From Alcanivorax sp. DSM 26293 (GTDB lineage: Bacteria > Pseudomonadota > Gammaproteobacteria > Pseudomonadales > Alcanivoracaceae), in the NCBI RefSeq assembly GCF_900107995.1, contig NZ_FNUM01000003.1, forward strand, positions 310,001 to 374,000: a DNA stretch of 64,000 nucleotides, written 5' to 3'. The notes under the pieces were generated by a model. It saw only the letters and a program-made list of their open reading frames with translations. It was not told the origin of the DNA and searched no databases. Shown piece by piece: positions 50,769-60,069 of the stretch (its first letter is position 1; each line of letters opens with the position of its first letter). The position numbers and the translations under genes were made by a program.

Positions 50769-51244
50769 GCATCTTGCAGCGCCTGGCCCAGACACCGGCT
50801 AACATCCGGCGACAGCGTATCGATCATGGCGTCCGCCCAGAAAAACCCCTGCACCGATAACCCACACAATAACAGCACCAACAGGAAAAAGAGCAGCGGC
50901 TTGATACGCGCCCGGTGGCCGTACACATAGCGGGCAGGGCGGAATACTTTTTCGTCGGGCAAGGGCGACTGGCCCAGTCGCAACACACGAACACTGTGCC
51001 GCCCTTCAATGGCCAGCACCACCAATGCGAGCCCCAGCGGCAAACCGATAAAGAGGTTGTAGATCACCAGCTCCAGGCCATTAAGAGACCCATAGTGGTG
51101 ACAGTGGGCCGTTTCCACATAGCGCTCGAACCAGGGGAAAAAGAAAAACTCGGTCAGCAGGAAAAGGGGCACAGCCCAGGCGGCATGAAACAATAACAGG
51201 CGGATTCGCTCGGCCTTGCTGTATTGCGGTGCCCAATCGGCCAT
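50765..51244 (-). CDS. multi-pass membrane protein of unknown function
   Basis: A 159-residue membrane protein with three or four predicted helices (about residues 20-38 LLLFHAAWAVPLFLLTEFFF, 57-80 LELVIYNLFIGLPLGLALVV, 116-136 PLLFFLLVLLLCGLSVQGFF). The N-terminus is acidic and aromatic (MADWAPQYSKAERI). The ATG at 51244 has GGGGGAAG upstream; an earlier ATG adds 15 residues. Its C-terminus reads into the 34-bp palindrome. No family is recognised. Confidence 0.6.
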   Translation of the reverse strand: MADWAPQYSKAERIRLLLFHAAWAVPLFLLTEFFFFPWFERYVETAHCHHYGSLNGLELVIYNLFIGLPLGLALVVLAIEGRHSVRVLRLGQSPLPDEKVFRPARYVYGHRARIKPLLFFLLVLLLCGLSVQGFFWADAMIDTLSPDVSRCLGQALQDA

Positions 51245-51330
51245 AAGCTTCCCCCGAATCGACGTCCCTGTGGGAGCGGTGTCTCGCACAGGCGTTCCTT
51301 ATTATTCAGGGGATATTCTGGCAGAAAGAC

Positions 51331-51909
51331 TTAGCGGTCGTCGCGACGCAGCACAAAGAAAAACGGCTGCTTCATGCCTTTCAGATCCATGATGCCGAGC
51401 ACGGTGTTGTCGTCCACCTTGCGGAACACATCATTGATGGGCAGGTTGTCGTAGGACATGGTGGCCGAGGTTTTTCCCCGGTAGTGGATCATGCGCAGGC
51501 GGGCGGCAGAGCGGCGCCCGGACAGCAGCGGCAGGGTAAACTGGAACAGTTTGCCCACCGATTCTGACTTCAAAAACGGCAACCGGTCCAGCAGTCCCAG
51601 GCCGGGCATTACCAGCATCGGCTTTACCGTGGTCAATTTACCGGATGCCTTGCGGAACACCAGCGGGTGCACGTGTTCGGCGCTGTCAAAACGCTTGCCA
51701 TGCCAGTGGCAACGCTCCAGCACCCCATCCAGCGGATGACCGGTTGCGAAGCCTTCGCCTTTCCAGGCGCCAAGCATGAAGTCCGTATCAATGGGCTCCA
51801 GGGCATCATAAATGGCCAGCGCATCCTCACAGGAGACCTGCCCGGCCTGCTGAGCTTGCGCAAAACTTATTTCTTTCATGCTTTTCTTGTCTGCCTGAGA
51901 CACACCCAT
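51331..51909 (-). CDS. GXWXG/DUF4334 domain protein
   Basis: A 192-residue protein with the N-terminal GXWXG motif in FMLGAWKGEGFATGHPLDGV and the C-terminal DUF4334 region ARLRMIHYRGKTSATMSYDN followed by LPINDVFRKVDDNTVLGIMD. This two-domain family is common in Actinobacteria and gammaproteobacteria and has no known activity. AGGAG precedes the ATG at 51909. It is separated by 86 bp from the membrane protein downstream. Confidence 0.88.
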   Translation of the reverse strand: MGVSQADKKSMKEISFAQAQQAGQVSCEDALAIYDALEPIDTDFMLGAWKGEGFATGHPLDGVLERCHWHGKRFDSAEHVHPLVFRKASGKLTTVKPMLVMPGLGLLDRLPFLKSESVGKLFQFTLPLLSGRRSAARLRMIHYRGKTSATMSYDNLPINDVFRKVDDNTVLGIMDLKGMKQPFFFVLRRDDR

Positions 51910-52124
51910 GATCTACTCCTGAAGCCGCACGAAGAATGGACCCATACGCTAAGCACAGCCCGGTGAAATCACCAGTGTTTGTGCGCCATTGTCAGGCAAG
52001 GGTGTTCACCAAAAACACCATTCGTTGACCAAAACGGTCTTCTGGAAAAAACGAACGCTAAAAAGAGAAATATCACACGCTATTGTTTACTGCGCCCGGC
52101 GTAGCCGCCCCACGTAACAACGCA

Positions 52125-52508
52125 TCATCTGTTGCAATGTCCTTGCTGCCGCAACGCGGCGGCACTCTCTTCCAGCCGTTTTTGCTCGCGACCAAGAAGG
52201 GCGCTGACCCGTTTCCATTCGCGGATCTTCTCGTCCACCGCCGCCTTCTTTTCCGCCATCAGCACAGCACCTTGTTCGCAATCGATGCTGTCACTGCGCA
52301 GGGCGTCCAGCACCTCTCGTATCTCGCGCAGGGAAAAACCCAGCGCTTTGAGCTGGCGCACCATGGCCACCCGTTCCACCGCCTTTTCCGGATAGTCCCG
52401 GTAATTGTTGCCACGGCGACCCACTTCCTGAAGCAATCCGGCCTTTTCGTAATAGCGCAGGGTATGGCGGTTCACCCCGGTGCGCTGTTCCAGTTCCGCA
52501 ATCTGCAT
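52125..52508 (-). CDS. MerR-family regulator
   Basis: A 127-residue MerR regulator. Residues 1-70 are the winged HTH (MQIAELEQRTGVNRHTLRYY, EKAGLLQEVGRRGNNYRDYP, RVAMVRQLKALGFSLREIRE). A coiled-coil dimerisation helix follows (AEKKAAVDEKIREWKRVSAL). It lacks a cysteine-rich metal-binding tail, so it probably senses an organic or redox signal. It is divergent from an epimerase gene with a MerR-type promoter between. It likely controls both genes. Confidence 0.9.
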   Translation of the reverse strand: MQIAELEQRTGVNRHTLRYYEKAGLLQEVGRRGNNYRDYPEKAVERVAMVRQLKALGFSLREIREVLDALRSDSIDCEQGAVLMAEKKAAVDEKIREWKRVSALLGREQKRLEESAAALRQQGHCNR

Positions 52509-52528
52509 GGCGGCCTCGCAATCCGCTG

Positions 52529-52560
52529 TTGACCTTAGAGCATACTCTACCCTTTAGGGT
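52529..52560 (+). promoter_or_regulatory. MerR-type promoter with long spacer
   Basis: TTGACC (52529-52534) and TAGGGT (52555-52560) are separated by 20 bp instead of 17. The spacer holds the inverted repeat TAGAG-CATA-CTCTA (52536-52549). A long spacer with a central dyad is characteristic of MerR-activated promoters, and it is placed ahead of the epimerase gene at 52590. Confidence 0.55.
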
Positions 52561-52589
52561 GGTGGCATACCTCATCACGGAGACCTGCC

Positions 52590-53654
52590 ATGACCATTCT
52601 CATCACCGGCGCCAGCGGCTTTATCGGCCGCCATGTCTGCGCTCAGTTAAGCCATCATCACGACATCCTGGCGGTATTGCGCCAGCCGGACAGCCAGCTC
52701 CCCGTCCTGCGCCAGCAAGTCCATGCCCTGGGCGGGCAGGGCGAGCGTCTGCAGGCGGTGCAGGGGGATCTGGATTTGCCCGGCCTGGGCTTGCCGGAGG
52801 ATCTGCCTGCCCCACAGGCCATCATTCATCTGGGCGCCCGCTTTGCCTGGCAACTGGATCGGGAGACCGCCCAGCGCACCAATGTGGCCGGCAGCCTGGC
52901 GGTGGCGGAGCTGGCCCGCCGCCATGGCAGCCGTCTGGTGTTTATCAGTGGCTTCATGCTGGAAAACCATGAGCATCTTCAGCGGCTGGGCATCACCGGC
53001 GACGATCCGGACCAGGTGGATTGGCAGCAGGTCTATCGCCGGGCGGGCGGCTATGAAGCCAGCAAACTGGAAGCGGCAATCCGGGTGCGGGCCCTGGCCG
53101 CCACCAGTGACCTGGAACTGGTGGAAGTGCAGCCCGCGACTGTCGCCGGTCAAAGCCATACCGGCGCTCTGGATAGTGCCCAGCCGCTGTATTCGCTGAT
53201 CGATAACCTGGCGCGGGGGCGGATGGCCATGGTCCCCGGCAGCCCGGATCACTGGCTGCCACTGGTGGCGGTGGACCATCTGGCGGCGCTGATTGCGGAG
53301 GCGACCCGGGCCCAGAACGTGCCGCAACGGCTACTGGCCCTGGAACCCACCACGCCCAACTTGCAGGGGCTGCTGGCCATCGCCGCCGACACCCTGGGGC
53401 GGCGCCCTCCGCAGCGGCATTTGCCGATTCCGGTTCTGGCGGCTCTGCTTCACCTGCCGGGGATGCCACGGCTGATGAACACCTGGCCGGAGGCCCTGCA
53501 CTTCATCCAGACCACCCGTTTCGACACCACCGCCACCGATGCCTTTCTGGCGCAGCAGGGGCTAACTCGCCCCGCCATGGCGGCGGTGATTGCCCGCAGT
53601 GCCCACTGGTACCAGCAACAAGGGCATGATCAGGCGGATCCGTCACCGGCCTGA
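52590..53654 (+). CDS. NAD-dependent epimerase/dehydratase family protein
   Basis: A 354-residue short-chain-dehydrogenase (extended) protein. The Rossmann glycine motif is ITGASGFIGRHVCAQL at residues 4-19. The usual Y-x-x-x-K is YEASKLEAAIRVRAL (Tyr about 152, Lys about 156), with FISGFMLENHEH before it. A C-terminal helical region gives the family's substrate domain. It is under MerR-type control, suggesting a stress- or ligand-induced reductase/epimerase; the substrate is unknown. Confidence 0.85.
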   Translation: MTILITGASGFIGRHVCAQLSHHHDILAVLRQPDSQLPVLRQQVHALGGQGERLQAVQGDLDLPGLGLPEDLPAPQAIIHLGARFAWQLDRETAQRTNVAGSLAVAELARRHGSRLVFISGFMLENHEHLQRLGITGDDPDQVDWQQVYRRAGGYEASKLEAAIRVRALAATSDLELVEVQPATVAGQSHTGALDSAQPLYSLIDNLARGRMAMVPGSPDHWLPLVAVDHLAALIAEATRAQNVPQRLLALEPTTPNLQGLLAIAADTLGRRPPQRHLPIPVLAALLHLPGMPRLMNTWPEALHFIQTTRFDTTATDAFLAQQGLTRPAMAAVIARSAHWYQQQGHDQADPSPA

Positions 53655-53700
53655 CCCTGCATCTTTGCGGGCGCTTGGGGTATGCTTGCGGGCATTGTGG

Positions 53701-53721
53701 GTGCCCGGCACGGCCGGGCAC
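53701..53721. terminator. short hairpin upstream of coaD
   Basis: GTGCCCGGC and GCCGGGCAC form a perfect 9-bp stem around ACG, 28 bp before the coaD ATG and 46 bp after the epimerase stop. There is no T-run, so it may be a leader hairpin or a weak terminator. Confidence 0.4.
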
Positions 53722-53736
53722 GGTATTCAGCGATAA

Positions 53737-54243
<507 letters not shown>

Positions 54244-54390
54244 CGCCACCCGACAGCGCGAGTCAGCCCCTGCATACAGTCAGGCCAACCCCGCGAACCG
54301 GAACCAGTCGCGGGTAGCGGCTTTTCAGAAGCGGTAGCCTTGGATCGCGTTGTCAGAATAGCCACTCAATAATAATAACGCTGACAACGC

Positions 54391-54470
54391 TGTAGGAGCG
54401 CCGCTTGAGGCGCGAAGCGATCCGGGAAGGCTTTCGCAAGCAGATTCGCGCCTCAAGCGGCGCTCCTACA
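54391..54470. repeat. REP-like pair, CTTGAGG subfamily
   Basis: TGTAGGAGCGCCGCTTGAGG from 54391 faces its inverse at 54445-54470, with 28 bp between. It lies just upstream of ggt, whose ribosome-binding site (GGAGGA) begins 18 bp beyond the right arm. Confidence 0.85.
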
Positions 54471-54497
54471 GACAATATCCCCATCCACGGAGGAACC

Positions 54498-56171
54498 ATG
54501 CGCATTCTGCTTCCCTTGCTGCTGCTGATCACCGTCACCGCCCAGGCCGCCGGGCCGGGCAAGAACGCGGTAGCGAGTGCTCACCCACTGGCCACCGACG
54601 CCGGCATGGAGATCCTCGCGAAAGGCGGCAATGCCTACGATGCCGCCATCGCCGTGGCGGCAGCCCTGGCGGTGGTGGAACCCTACTCGGCCGGCATGGG
54701 CGGTGGCGGCTTCTGGCTGCTGCACCGGGAAAGTGACGGTCTGCAGACCTTCGTGGACGCCCGGGAAACCGCCCCGGATGCGGCCATCCCCACCATGTAC
54801 CAGGACCGCGACGGCAAGGTGGTCCGTGACTGGGCCCTGAACGGCCCCAGCGCCGCCGGCATTCCCGGCCAGGCCGCCGCCTTTGTGCATCTGGCGGACA
54901 ACTACGGCAAGCTGCCCCTGAAGACCTCACTGGCACCGGCCATCCGGCTGGCCAGGGAGGGCTTCGAGGTGGAAGACCACTACCGCAAACTGGCCGGTTA
55001 CCGGGAAGAGGTGCTCAACCGCTTTCCCGAAGCCGCCGCCCTCTTCCTGCACAACGGCAAAGTGCCCCCCGCTGGCCATGTGATCAAACAACCGGATCTG
55101 GCCCGGGTACTGACCCTGCTGGCCGAGAAGGGCAAGGCCGGTTTCTACCAGGGCGAGGTCGCCCGCAAACTGGTGGAAGGGGTGGAGCAGGCCGGGGGGA
55201 TCTGGACCCTGGAAGACCTGGCCAACTACGACGTGATTGAGCGCTCACCTACCGTGAGCACCTTTAAAAATGCCCGTATCGTTTCTGCCCCGCCGCCCTC
55301 CGCCGGCGGCATTGTGATGGGCCAGGCCCTCAATATTCTCAGCCAGTTCGAGGGCGAACCGGACACCCACCTGATCGTGGAAGCCATGCGCCGGGCCTAC
55401 CAGGATCGGGCCCGCTATCTGGGCGACCCTGACTTTGTGGATATCCCTGTGGATAAGCTGTTGAGCAGCGAATACGCCCGGCAACGGGCCCGCAGCATCA
55501 ACCCGGACGAAGCCACCCCCAGCCATACCCTGGGCGAGCCGCTGACCGTGGAGGAGGGCTTCCATACCACCCACCTGTCGGTGCTGGACAAGGCCGGCAA
55601 CCGGGTCGCCGCCACCCTGAGCATCAATCTGCCCTTTGGCAGCGGCTTCGTGCCACCGGGCACCGGCGTCCTGCTCAACAACGAAATGGACGACTTCTCC
55701 GCCAAGCCGGGCAGCCCCAACGCCTATGGCCTGGTGGGTAGCGAGGCCAATGCCATCGCTCCCGGCAAACGGCCCCTGTCATCCATGACCCCCACCTTCG
55801 TGGAATTCGACGACCGCGTGGCCATCCTCGGCACCCCCGGTGGCAGTCGCATCATCACCATGGTCATGCTGGGCGTGCTGGAAGCGGCCAACGACCAGCC
55901 CGTGGATGCCTGGGTCAACCGGGTCCGTTTCCACCACCAGTACCTGCCCGATGAAGTGCAGGCGGAGCCGGCCTTTGTCGGCAGCGAGGCCGCCAAGGAA
56001 CTGATGCTGCGCGGCCACCATGTGGTCTCCACCGGCCGCGATTACGGCAACATGCAGGCGATCCTGTGGCGCAAGGGCAGCAATGAGGTCACCGCCGCCA
56101 GCGATCCCCGCGGGATTGGCAGCGCCGCCGTCAGCGGGCAGGCACCGCTGAAGAAAACCGGCACGGATTAA
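54498..56171 (+). CDS. ggt: gamma-glutamyltransferase
   Basis: A 557-residue periplasmic Ntn hydrolase that cleaves glutathione and gamma-glutamyl compounds. A signal peptide covers about residues 1-17 (LLPLLLLITVTAQAAG). The autoprocessing and catalytic Thr lies in GFHTTHLSVLDKAGN (Thr about residue 357). A large and a small subunit are formed after it. Other motifs are GGGGFWLLH and PLSSMTPTFVEFDD. The ATG at 54498 follows GGAGGA; a longer frame would extend into the REP-like repeat. Confidence 0.95.
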   Translation: MRILLPLLLLITVTAQAAGPGKNAVASAHPLATDAGMEILAKGGNAYDAAIAVAAALAVVEPYSAGMGGGGFWLLHRESDGLQTFVDARETAPDAAIPTMYQDRDGKVVRDWALNGPSAAGIPGQAAAFVHLADNYGKLPLKTSLAPAIRLAREGFEVEDHYRKLAGYREEVLNRFPEAAALFLHNGKVPPAGHVIKQPDLARVLTLLAEKGKAGFYQGEVARKLVEGVEQAGGIWTLEDLANYDVIERSPTVSTFKNARIVSAPPPSAGGIVMGQALNILSQFEGEPDTHLIVEAMRRAYQDRARYLGDPDFVDIPVDKLLSSEYARQRARSINPDEATPSHTLGEPLTVEEGFHTTHLSVLDKAGNRVAATLSINLPFGSGFVPPGTGVLLNNEMDDFSAKPGSPNAYGLVGSEANAIAPGKRPLSSMTPTFVEFDDRVAILGTPGGSRIITMVMLGVLEAANDQPVDAWVNRVRFHHQYLPDEVQAEPAFVGSEAAKELMLRGHHVVSTGRDYGNMQAILWRKGSNEVTAASDPRGIGSAAVSGQAPLKKTGTD

Positions 56172-56192
56172 GTCACAAAGGAACCTGACCCC

Positions 56193-56387
56193 ATGAAAGG
56201 ACTTCTGCTGTTGAGCTTCGCCGCACTGCTGGCCGCCTGTAGTGAGAAGGCGGTCTACAACAACCTCCAGCACAACAACCGCCTCCAGTGCGACAAGGTG
56301 CCGTTGTCGGAATACGATGCCTGCATGGAGCGGGCCAGCAAGCCCTATGACGACTATGAACGGGAACGCCGGGAATTGAACGACTAG
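56193..56387 (+). CDS. small lipoprotein
   Basis: A 64-residue lipoprotein: residues 1-16 form a signal with lipobox LLAAC (MKGLLLLSFAALLAAC), then a short hydrophilic chain with one more Cys at residue 33 and a charged end (YERERRELND). It begins 21 bp after ggt and may be cotranscribed. No family is recognised; the lipobox and spacing support a real gene. Confidence 0.55.
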   Translation: MKGLLLLSFAALLAACSEKAVYNNLQHNNRLQCDKVPLSEYDACMERASKPYDDYERERRELND

Positions 56388-56456
56388 CCGCCACGCTGGC
56401 CTGGCAGCCGGTTTCCGGTTAGCGTAGCTCCCCCCGTGACTGCGACCGGAGCCGCC

Positions 56457-57491
56457 ATGTCTGCCCTGTTTGCTACCGACCTTCCCCTGATCCAGGCCCC
56501 CATGGCCGGCGTGCAGGACTGGCGCCTGGCTGCGGCAGTGTGCGAGGCCGGCGGGCTGGGATCCGTGCCGGCGGGGATGCTCAGTGCCCAGGGGCTGGAA
56601 GAACAACTGACGCAACTGTCTGCCGTCACCAACCAACCCTGGAATGTGAATTTTTTCTGCCACACGGCTCCCGCGCCGGACCCGGCAGGGGAGCAGCGCT
56701 GGGTGGACGCCCTGCAGCCTTTCTATGAGGAATTCGCAGCGGATACCTCGGCCATTGCCAGCGGCCCCTCCCGGCAACCCTTCGACGAAGACAGCGCGGC
56801 GGTGCTGGAACGGTTTCGCCCGGCGGTGGTGAGCTTCCATTACGGCTTGCCGGCCCCGGCCTTGCTGGCGCGGGTAAAAGCCACAGGGGCCCGGGTGCTG
56901 TCCAGCGCCACCACGGTAGAAGAAGCCATCTGGCTGGCAGAGCACGGTGCCGACGGGGTGATTGCCCAAGGGCTGGAGGCCGGCGGCCATCGGGGCCATT
57001 TCCTCAGTGACGACCTCAGCCTGCAGCAGGGCACCTTCAGCTTGCTGCCACAGATTTGCGACGCCATTTCCCTGCCGGTGATCGCCGCCGGCGGCATTGC
57101 CACCCCGGCAGGGGTCCGGGCCGCCCGCGCGCTGGGCGCCAGCGCCGTTCAGGTGGGCACGGCCTATCTGCTGTGCCCGGAAGCCACCACCAAGGCCGTG
57201 CACCGGCAGTGGCTGCAGAGTGAACGCGCCCGGCATACGGCCCTGACCACAGTGTTTTCCGGGCGTCCCGCCCGGGGCATGGTGAACCGGCTGATGGATG
57301 CCCTGGGCCCCATGCCGGACGTGACCCCGGCCTTCCCCCTGGCGGGCAACGCCATCGGACCGTTGCGGGCAGCGGCGGAAGCCAAGGGCAGCGGTGATTG
57401 CTCCCCCTTGTGGGCAGGGCAGTTCGCCAGTGCGTGCCGGGACATATCGGCGGCAGAAGTGACCCGGTGGCTGGCCGAGGGCTGGGGTTAG
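56457..57491 (+). CDS. nitronate monooxygenase-like FMN enzyme
   Basis: A 344-residue TIM-barrel flavoprotein of the nitronate monooxygenase/2-nitropropane dioxygenase group. Motifs: LIQAPMAGVQDWRLAAAVCE, ADGVIAQGLEAGGHRGHFLS and VIAAGGIATPAGVRAARALG, then ALGASAVQVGTAYLLCPEAT. The FMN phosphate loop GGI-A-x-x-x-G-V is clear. It would detoxify nitroalkanes or an unknown substrate. The ATG at 56457 has CCGGAG just upstream; a GTG at 56436 is a possible alternative. Confidence 0.88.
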   Translation: MSALFATDLPLIQAPMAGVQDWRLAAAVCEAGGLGSVPAGMLSAQGLEEQLTQLSAVTNQPWNVNFFCHTAPAPDPAGEQRWVDALQPFYEEFAADTSAIASGPSRQPFDEDSAAVLERFRPAVVSFHYGLPAPALLARVKATGARVLSSATTVEEAIWLAEHGADGVIAQGLEAGGHRGHFLSDDLSLQQGTFSLLPQICDAISLPVIAAGGIATPAGVRAARALGASAVQVGTAYLLCPEATTKAVHRQWLQSERARHTALTTVFSGRPARGMVNRLMDALGPMPDVTPAFPLAGNAIGPLRAAAEAKGSGDCSPLWAGQFASACRDISAAEVTRWLAEGWG

Positions 57492-57496
57492 TTTTT

Positions 57497-57510
57497 TGTA
57501 GGAGCTATGC
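57497..57510 (+). repeat. REP-like half copy
   Basis: TGTAGGAGCTATGC matches the start of the ATGC subfamily. It lies 6 bp after the nitronate monooxygenase stop and has no inverse partner within 150 bp, so it is a relic. Confidence 0.4.
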
Positions 57511-57645
57511 AGGGCCACTTCCCCCCTATGGCCCGATTTAACCTTGCAGGTTGCGGGGCAGCGGTCAGAATCGACATCCTGTTTACCGGCCATGCCGGTG
57601 TGAGACTTGCCCGGCCCGCTGCCGGGCCCCAGCGGAGTGCTTTAC

Positions 57646-58065
57646 ATGCAGCGTATCGAGATTACCAAGACCTTCCCGTTTTCCGTGGACAAGCTGTTCG
57701 ACTTTCTCAGTGACCACGAAAACCTGGAAGTGATTTTCGCCCCGGCCAAGATCAAGCGAGTGAAGCCCGGCATCGACAGCCCCAACGGCGTGGGCTCCAC
57801 CCGCCGCATGCGCATCCTGATCGCGCCGCCGTTCGAAGAAACCGTCACCAAGGTGGTCCCCAACGAACTGATCGAATACAAGATCAGCAAGGGTAGCCCC
57901 CTGAAGAACCACAAGGGCACCATGCGCTTTTCCGAAAACGGCAACGGCGGCAGTCAGCTGCACTATGTGATCGAGTTTGAAGGCAAGCTGCCGCTGCTCG
58001 GTCCGGTAGTAAAAGCCGGCCTGGGTCAGGCCATCAGCCGTGGGCTGAACAAGCTGAAGCTGTAG
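57646..58065 (+). CDS. SRPBCC-family protein
   Basis: A 139-residue START/SRPBCC-fold protein. The start is MQRIEITKTFPFSVDKLFDF, and later FAPAKIKRVKPGIDSPNGVG and VIEFEGKLPLLGPVVKAGLG. The fold makes a hydrophobic pocket for a small ligand. A 36-bp longer frame is possible, but the ATG at 57646 follows GCGGAG and fits better. It is convergent with the Kef-type gene. Confidence 0.8.
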   Translation: MQRIEITKTFPFSVDKLFDFLSDHENLEVIFAPAKIKRVKPGIDSPNGVGSTRRMRILIAPPFEETVTKVVPNELIEYKISKGSPLKNHKGTMRFSENGNGGSQLHYVIEFEGKLPLLGPVVKAGLGQAISRGLNKLKL

Positions 58066-58156
58066 TTCCGCCTGTCCGGGCTGGCGGGGCGCTCCTGGCT
58101 TGAGCGACCCGGCGAGCCCGGCGCCTGTCCCGGCGACAACGGCTCGGCAACGCGCA

Positions 58157-59917
58157 TCAGTCGCCGCTGGACAGCAGGGATTCCAGCTCTGCCCGGCCGC
58201 GCTGGTTGGCTTCCACCAGCTTGTCGCCATCGTGCTGGTGTTCCACCTGCTCGCGCAGCAGTGTCTCGTCCAGTTCCCGGAAGCTGCGCACCAGATCGAT
58301 GGCGGTGGATTCCGGCACACCCAGTTGCATCAGCGTCACCCGGGTACTGAGCAGGGCGGACTCGAACGTCTCCCGGATTACCTGATCGACCCCCAGGGCA
58401 TGAAGCTTGTAGGCGTGGAAGCGGTCCCGGGCACGGGCCACGATGGTCACATCAGGGAAGTGGTGACGCACCAGTTCCGCGGCCTTGAGCGAGTCGTCCA
58501 CATCGTCCACCGCCAGCACCAGCACCCGGGCGTATTCCAGTCCCGCATTGCGTAACAGGTCCAGGCGGGTCACATCACCGAAGTACACCTCGTTGCCATA
58601 GCGGCGCAGCATGTCGATCTCGTCCGGATCGGAATCCAGGGCGGTGAACGGGATCTTGCGTGCCACCAGGATCCGCGCGGTGATCTGCCCGAAACGCCCC
58701 AGGCCAGCGATCACCACCCGCGGGTGATGGTCGGGCATGTCTTCCGCTTCCAGGTCCGGGCGCGAGGTGCTCTTGCTGCGCTCAGGCCACAGCAGGGTGA
58801 CCAGTTTCAGCAGCATCGGGGTGGCGGCCATGGACAGGGCCACCACCAGGTTGAGCTGGCCCACCAGGGTGCTGTCCAGCAGGTTCAGGGCCTGGGCCTG
58901 GGTGAACAGCACAAAGGCGAATTCACCGCCCTGGCAGAGCAGGATGCCGAACAGGGCGGTGTTGCGCCATTCCACCCCGCGTACCCGGCTGATCACCGCC
59001 AGCACCAGGGCTTTCAGGCCCAACAGCACCAGCAGATAGAGGGCAATGTCCCCCGGGTTGTCGACCAGCAAGCGCAGATCCATGGTCATGCCGATGGCCA
59101 GGAAGAACAGCCCCAGCAACAGACTCTTGAAGGGCTGGATATCAGTTTCCAGTTGCTCCCGGTAGGGCGAGTTGGCCAGCAGAACCCCGGCCACGAAAGC
59201 CCCCAGGCCCATGGACAGGCCCAGGTGCTCCATCAGGGCGGCGGCGCCCAGCACCAGCATCAGGGCACTGGCGATCATCAACTCCCGGTTGCGCAGTTTC
59301 GCCAGCCAGCCCAGCCAGGGATTGAGGGCATACTTGCCCGCCAGCACCATGGCCACCAATGCCACCAGACCGGCCAGCAACTGCGGGCTGTCCTCACCGG
59401 CCTGGGTGCCGGCCAGCAGGGGCAACAGCAGCAGGATGGGGATGACCGCCAGATCCTGGAACAGCAGAATGGAGAACGCGGAGCGGCCCTGGGGCGTACC
59501 CAGCTGATTGTTTTCCACCAGCATCTGTACCACAAAGGCGGTGGAGGACAGTGCCAGGGTGAAGCCGATGGCCAGACTCACGTTGGTCTCGAAGCCCAGC
59601 AGCAGAAAGGCCCCCGCCAGCAGCGCGGCACTGAGCAGCACCTGGCTGGCCCCCAGTCCCACCAGCCGGCGCCGCTGCGCCCACAGTTGTTGCGGTGCCA
59701 GTTCCAGCCCCACCAGAAACAGCATCAGCACCACACCGAGCTCGGCGAAGTGCAGCACGTCGGTGCCGCCGCTGACCAGCGCCAACCCCAGTGGCCCCAC
59801 GGCGATCCCCGCCGCCAGATAGCCCAGAATGCTGCCCAGTCCCAGTCGCTGGAACAGGGGCAATAACAACAGGGTCGCCGCCAGCAGCACCAGCGCCTGA
59901 GAGAAAAAGCCTTCCAC
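58157..59917 (-). CDS. Kef-type K+/H+ antiporter with a C-terminal RCK domain
   Basis: A 586-residue monovalent-cation:proton antiporter of the CPA2/KefB-like family. Residues about 1-380 hold 11-13 membrane helices (HFAELGVVLMLFLVGLELAP, VENNQLGTPQGRSAFSILLF, LFQDLAVIPILLLLPLLAG). A TrkA-N/RCK nucleotide-binding domain follows (about 405-520; VVIAGLGRFGQITARILVAR, DPDEIDMLRRYGNEVYFGDV), then a coiled-coil tail. It exports K+ in response to electrophiles or pH; ligand control by NAD(H) or glutathione adducts is known for the family. It is divergent from the HPP gene. Confidence 0.93.
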   Translation of the reverse strand: MEGFFSQALVLLAATLLLLPLFQRLGLGSILGYLAAGIAVGPLGLALVSGGTDVLHFAELGVVLMLFLVGLELAPQQLWAQRRRLVGLGASQVLLSAALLAGAFLLLGFETNVSLAIGFTLALSSTAFVVQMLVENNQLGTPQGRSAFSILLFQDLAVIPILLLLPLLAGTQAGEDSPQLLAGLVALVAMVLAGKYALNPWLGWLAKLRNRELMIASALMLVLGAAALMEHLGLSMGLGAFVAGVLLANSPYREQLETDIQPFKSLLLGLFFLAIGMTMDLRLLVDNPGDIALYLLVLLGLKALVLAVISRVRGVEWRNTALFGILLCQGGEFAFVLFTQAQALNLLDSTLVGQLNLVVALSMAATPMLLKLVTLLWPERSKSTSRPDLEAEDMPDHHPRVVIAGLGRFGQITARILVARKIPFTALDSDPDEIDMLRRYGNEVYFGDVTRLDLLRNAGLEYARVLVLAVDDVDDSLKAAELVRHHFPDVTIVARARDRFHAYKLHALGVDQVIRETFESALLSTRVTLMQLGVPESTAIDLVRSFRELDETLLREQVEHQHDGDKLVEANQRGRAELESLLSSGD

Positions 59918-60069
59918 GGTGATCTCCTTTTTCTGATCCGCTCATGCTAGCGGATTTACCCATGAGCCGTTGTTAAAAAGCGCTATCGGTTGCCGTGCAC
60001 CAAAATTGCCCAACCATCGCCAAAGCCTTACCATGCGCGCTCTTTATTCGCCCCGGAATAGTGCGCGAG

